A program made the position numbers and the translations under genes. From contig CAZIPZ010000202.1 in NCBI GenBank assembly GCA_964541075.1, positions 1 to 7,050 on the forward strand: a stretch of 7,050 nt of DNA. Direction: 5' to 3'. Numbering within the stretch: the first letter of the stretch is position 1; each line of letters begins with the position of its first letter. The notes under the pieces were generated by a model. The model saw only the letters and a program-made list of their open reading frames with translations, had not been told where the DNA came from and made no database searches. The DNA is from CAZIPZ01 sp964541075. GTDB taxonomy: Bacteria > Acidobacteriota > Terriglobia > 20CM-2-55-15. Shown piece by piece: positions 4,521-7,050 of this stretch.

Positions 4521-6734
4521 TCAAAACCGGTGCGTGTACGAGATTTTCGTCGCGGCCGTTCGATCCAAAGTTGTGAGGCGGTCTCCGGAGTCCAGCCAGT
4601 TGTCCAGCAACACGACGTAAATGTCATTGCCCGGCTTGAGTATCCAGCGAAAGCGAGACTGCCAGCCCAGCACACGACTGACCGAGTCATACTGAATATT
4701 GTTGGAAAGGGATATGAACGGACTGAACTGGGTATTGATGACAGCGCGGAGCAGCTTCGTCGAAAACTCGCCTTCCGCAAGTTCGACGCGATTGAACGAA
4801 CTGGTGAACGTCGCCAGAACGCCGCGGCGAGGACGCAGATTCAGGCCCGCCGAGAGTTCGCGGCGATGCCCGGAATAGAACGTTCCGTAAACCGCAGTTG
4901 CGTTTCCGGAGACCGTCCGGCGGTTTGCGGTCGTGAACCCAAAAGAATATCGCGTGAAGCTGTATTCATTTCCCTCACGCAGGACAATGCCGGGCGCTAT
5001 TCGGAAGTCTTCTTCGAGGCGCTCATAGCTCGGGCTTATTTCGATTTTAGCCGTGTCGCCGGAATGCATGTTTAGATCCAGCAGTGTGAATCTGGCGGCG
5101 CGTTCGAGCCATTTGTTTTCCGAGTCCACGAGAAAATCCGTCCATGCTTCCATTGAAACCTGACGGATCCATCGGCTGTTTTTGGGACGAGGCCCGAACC
5201 GGAGCACCGGATTCGCCCGCCGGAACCCTGTTCTTTCGACGAACCCGGCGGCCGGATCATGGTTTTTCTCGATGACCTTGACATGCACTCGGCCGCTCCA
5301 ACGGTCGTTGGGATAAACCAGCCTCAAACCATAAGCGGCATCCTCTCCCGGTTTCGCCGCATTAGGCGTTTTCATGAAGAAGCCGCTGAACTGCAGATTG
5401 CGCGAGCCGCGAAAACGTGCGGTCGCGAGTTCAAAATCCGCGCCGAACGTCTGGCGAAGCGGAACATTCGAATCGCGGGTGGACCGCCTGGTGTAGATGA
5501 GTCCGGCAAACGACTGGCGCATGAACCGGCGTTTTGGACGAACGACGGTGAAGTCTTCGCCGGACACCCCGTTCTCTTTCCCTGTTCGCACCTGTAGAAG
5601 TCCCAGGCCGAATTTTCCGGCCTGCCCGCCCAACTTCACTCCGTAATCGATTTTCTGAGGCCGGCCGTTCGCGCTTAGGCCGATCCGCCGGGTGAAGAAC
5701 GCGGTGATGTCGTTGGCGGGCTCCCGGGAAAAATCGAAGTTGCCGGAGCCGTCCAGAAAGAAATCGCGCTTTTCAGGGAAGAAAAGCGGAAACCGGGTCA
5801 GGTTGACCTGGCGGTCATCCACTTCAGTTTGCGCGAAGTCCGTATTGATCGTGAGGTTTGCTTTAAGTTGTGGAGTGAGGTTGTAAAAAAGATCCAGGCC
5901 GCCGTCGCCTTCATATGTAGAGGATTGGCTTCGGCTTGGGGCTTCGGTGTACGTGCCGATCACATAGGGCTTGACGTCGATGCCGCGGCCCTGACTCACG
6001 TTGCTGATTCCTTCAATGCGGCCGGAAGCCGTCAGATTGAAGAGCCCTTGGTTTCGTCCCCAGCCGGTCCAAAAGCTCTCTTCGTTCTTGCGCCGGACCG
6101 TACGTTGAAAATTGGCGCCCCACGCCTCGGCGGTGGGATTGAAATTCAGCGTTCGAAACGAAATTTCGATCTCTGCGCTCCATCCGTCATCGTTGCGACG
6201 CACTCGAGCGAGCCAGATTCCATCCCACGCACGATTTTGGGTCGTCCCAAAGGAGGCGCCTTGCGCGGGGACGAGTTGCGCGTCACCCATCGCGCCTGAG
6301 GGGTTGATCTCGAAAAAGTAGCCGCTCCGTTGATCGAAGAAAGGATCGAGGGTCCACATGAAGCGGTCGTCGGAGCTAAGGGCGCCGTCGCGAACCATCT
6401 GGTTGCCTAGCATTGCACCGGGGTCGGAGTCGAAAAACTGCGCTCCGATATAGAGGTTGTCGCGATCAAAAACGATTCGGATTTCACTGCGTTCGGTCGC
6501 CGGTTCGCCATTCTCAGGATCCGCTTGCCTGAAATCCGTTGCCGGGGCGGCGCGCCGCCAGACGGTTTCATCGAGATCTCCATCCATCATGATCCGCTCT
6601 TCCGAATTCATGCGCACGGCCCGGATAACCGGCCGCTCCGCGTCTGTTGGCAGTTGTCCAGTTTGAGCCCACGCGGAGAGCGAGAGTGAAATCAGAGCGA
6701 GGGAGGCGTAGAAGACCATCCTTTGCGGTTGCAC
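4521..6734 (-). CDS. CBM9-like / DUF5916 outer-membrane beta-barrel protein
   Basis: A 737-residue exported protein with the two-part layout of DUF5916 proteins. Start GTG 6734 gives MQPQRMVFYASLALISLSLS with cleavage after AWA at 23. ATG 6719 would be 5 residues shorter but loses the only positive charge (Arg5) of the n-region, so GTG is preferred; neither has a good ribosome site. Residues about 45-215 are a carbohydrate-binding-family-9-like beta-sandwich (IMMDGDLDETVWRRA, then VFDRDNLYIGAQFFDSDP, DPFFDQRSGYFFEINPSG). From about 245 a beta-barrel begins, with the family hallmark at 297-329 (NTDFAQTEVDD, QVNLTRFPLFFPEKRDFFLDG in part). The protein ends TKISYTHRF, with the C-terminal Phe used by the outer-membrane barrel assembly machinery. 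The substrate is unknown; carbohydrate binding is suggested only by fold. Its stop lies 3 bp from that of the convergent plus-strand gene. Confidence 0.92.
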   Translation of the reverse strand: MQPQRMVFYASLALISLSLSAWAQTGQLPTDAERPVIRAVRMNSEERIMMDGDLDETVWRRAAPATDFRQADPENGEPATERSEIRIVFDRDNLYIGAQFFDSDPGAMLGNQMVRDGALSSDDRFMWTLDPFFDQRSGYFFEINPSGAMGDAQLVPAQGASFGTTQNRAWDGIWLARVRRNDDGWSAEIEISFRTLNFNPTAEAWGANFQRTVRRKNEESFWTGWGRNQGLFNLTASGRIEGISNVSQGRGIDVKPYVIGTYTEAPSRSQSSTYEGDGGLDLFYNLTPQLKANLTINTDFAQTEVDDRQVNLTRFPLFFPEKRDFFLDGSGNFDFSREPANDITAFFTRRIGLSANGRPQKIDYGVKLGGQAGKFGLGLLQVRTGKENGVSGEDFTVVRPKRRFMRQSFAGLIYTRRSTRDSNVPLRQTFGADFELATARFRGSRNLQFSGFFMKTPNAAKPGEDAAYGLRLVYPNDRWSGRVHVKVIEKNHDPAAGFVERTGFRRANPVLRFGPRPKNSRWIRQVSMEAWTDFLVDSENKWLERAARFTLLDLNMHSGDTAKIEISPSYERLEEDFRIAPGIVLREGNEYSFTRYSFGFTTANRRTVSGNATAVYGTFYSGHRRELSAGLNLRPRRGVLATFTSSFNRVELAEGEFSTKLLRAVINTQFSPFISLSNNIQYDSVSRVLGWQSRFRWILKPGNDIYVVLLDNWLDSGDRLTTLDRTAATKISYTHRF

Positions 6735-6837
6735 TGAAGCATCATAGTTGGAGAAATTTGGGGACAGTGAGTGATTTCGTCCTGCTCCTTATTCTCTCGT
6801 GATCGTGGGACGGAAAATATCGTAGGCTTTCTTTACA

Positions 6838-6851
6838 AGTTCGGCCGAACT
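6838..6851. promoter_or_regulatory. Perfect 14-bp palindrome, candidate operator
   Basis: AGTTCGGCCGAACT is its own reverse complement. It sits between the two divergent genes, 104 bases before the start of the minus-strand gene, and directly abuts the TTTACA hexamer. The symmetry and position suit a dimeric repressor or activator site, but I know no regulator with this exact motif. Confidence 0.35.
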
Positions 6852-6995
6852 CCACACTTTTTCCCCGGAATTTAGATATTTTCTTGATAAGCAGCCAAGT
6901 GGGTATGACTTTATTTTGTGCGGTTGATGTCCTTAATAATGTTTCATGTCCATCAGAAAACAGAACGCCGTTTCTTGAAAATCGACAGGTGCGGT

Positions 6996-7000
6996 AGGAG
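6996..7000 (+). promoter_or_regulatory. Ribosome binding site for the right-edge gene
   Basis: AGGAG ends 5 bases before ATG 7006. This is the main support for a gene starting there. Confidence 0.55.
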
Positions 7001-7005
7001 CAAAA

Positions 7006-7050
7006 ATGGGCTTCGCGGCAGTACGTAAGAAATTCCGACGCTCCACTCAG
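7006..7050 (+). CDS. Start of an unidentified gene, cut by the right edge
   Basis: Fifteen codons, MGFAAVRKKFRRSTQ, are open to the end of the window after AGGAG at 5-base spacing. The stretch is strongly basic (Arg7, Lys8, Lys9, Arg11, Arg12), which would suit the n-region of an export signal or a nucleic-acid-binding N-terminus. Too little is present to identify the product. It is divergent from the DUF5916 gene across an AT-richer, promoter-like region, which supports a real start here. Confidence 0.5.
   Translation, partial: MGFAAVRKKFRRSTQ

Larger units (their letters stand above)
6735..7005. other. Divergent intergenic region, AT-richer than the genes
   Basis: About 270 bases separate the minus-strand DUF5916 gene from the plus-strand start at 7006, so promoters for both should lie here. 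A/T-rich stretches occur at 6861-6890 and 6908-6945. A TTTACA hexamer at 6832-6837 and TTGATA at 6884-6889 resemble -35 elements, but neither has a convincing -10 at 16-18 bases, so I assign no promoter. The palindrome at 6838-6851 is the clearest regulatory candidate. Confidence 0.6.

Noticed and set aside
4530..5075. 181-codon plus-strand frame opposite the DUF5916 gene
   Set aside because: Shadow of a confidently identified gene; Arg-rich composition and no ribosome site that I can see.
5829..6299. 156-codon plus-strand frame opposite the DUF5916 gene
   Set aside because: Shadow frame within the CBM9/barrel coding region, with no recognisable domain.
6692..6745. Short minus-strand frame MMLQCNRKGW... 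starting at 6745, possible upstream ORF of the DUF5916 gene
   Set aside because: It is 17 residues, overlaps the signal-peptide region in another frame and has no ribosome site; chance is the simpler explanation.
6838..6851. Palindrome as a LexA (SOS) box
   Set aside because: The Gram-positive-type LexA box has GAAC-N4-GTTC; here the half-sites are in the opposite order (GTTC-N4-GAAC), so the match is not valid.
6832..6860. TTTACA as the -35 of a plus-strand promoter
   Set aside because: At 17-base spacing the -10 position reads CACTTT, a poor match to TATAAT.
1..7050. CRISPR array, tRNA/rRNA genes, phage or toxin-antitoxin genes
   Set aside because: No spaced short repeats, cloverleaf-like segments or rRNA-like sequence were seen. 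The only regular repeats are propeller codons and the MITE ends.

Overview
The window is moderately GC-rich, gene-dense chromosomal DNA from a Gram-negative bacterium. An outer-membrane barrel protein of the CBM9-like/DUF5916 type, a two-PDZ HtrA protease, a class A Hsp20 and Shine-Dalgarno-led genes suggest Acidobacteriota or a relative. This is inference from gene content; there is no rRNA or other marker to confirm it.

Layout, left to right. (1) The 3' part of an Hsp20 small heat-shock protein gene (3-446, +); its true start lies off the left edge. (2) A secreted seven-repeat beta-propeller protein (560-1498, +). (3) A strong hairpin (1519-1561), then a 71-aa protein with a possible four-cysteine zinc site (1612-1827, +). 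(4) A complete periplasmic HtrA/Deg serine protease with triad His147/Asp177/Ser251 and two PDZ domains (1932-3461, +), closed by a terminator-like hairpin. (5) An unrecognised exported, probably beta-barrel protein (about 3735-4517, +) whose 5' end is interrupted by a 161-bp miniature inverted-repeat element (3603-3763). (6) A large CBM9-like/DUF5916 outer-membrane protein on the minus strand (6734-4521), convergent with the previous gene and only 3 bp from it. (7) An AT-richer divergent intergenic region with a perfect 14-bp palindrome, then the first 15 codons of a plus-strand gene cut by the right edge (7006 onward).

The theme is the cell envelope and protein quality control: a cytoplasmic holdase (Hsp20), a periplasmic protease/chaperone (HtrA), an exported propeller and two probable outer-membrane barrels. 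The first four genes share a strand, but gaps of about 100 bases and hairpins mean one operon is not proven.

The most notable signal is the mobile element. Its ends form a 34-bp inverted repeat with 3 mismatches, bounded by CTAG on both sides, which matches IS630/Tc1-mariner-type insertion at TA within CTAG. Removing the element restores a different, better-looking start for the barrel gene (GTG at 3596 with AAAGG upstream, reading MPRFILVVLAVL). The insertion therefore appears to have cut off the native start two codons in, while leaving an open frame through the element that supplies new ATG codons at 3678 and 3735. The gene may have survived by capturing a start from the element, or may be silenced.
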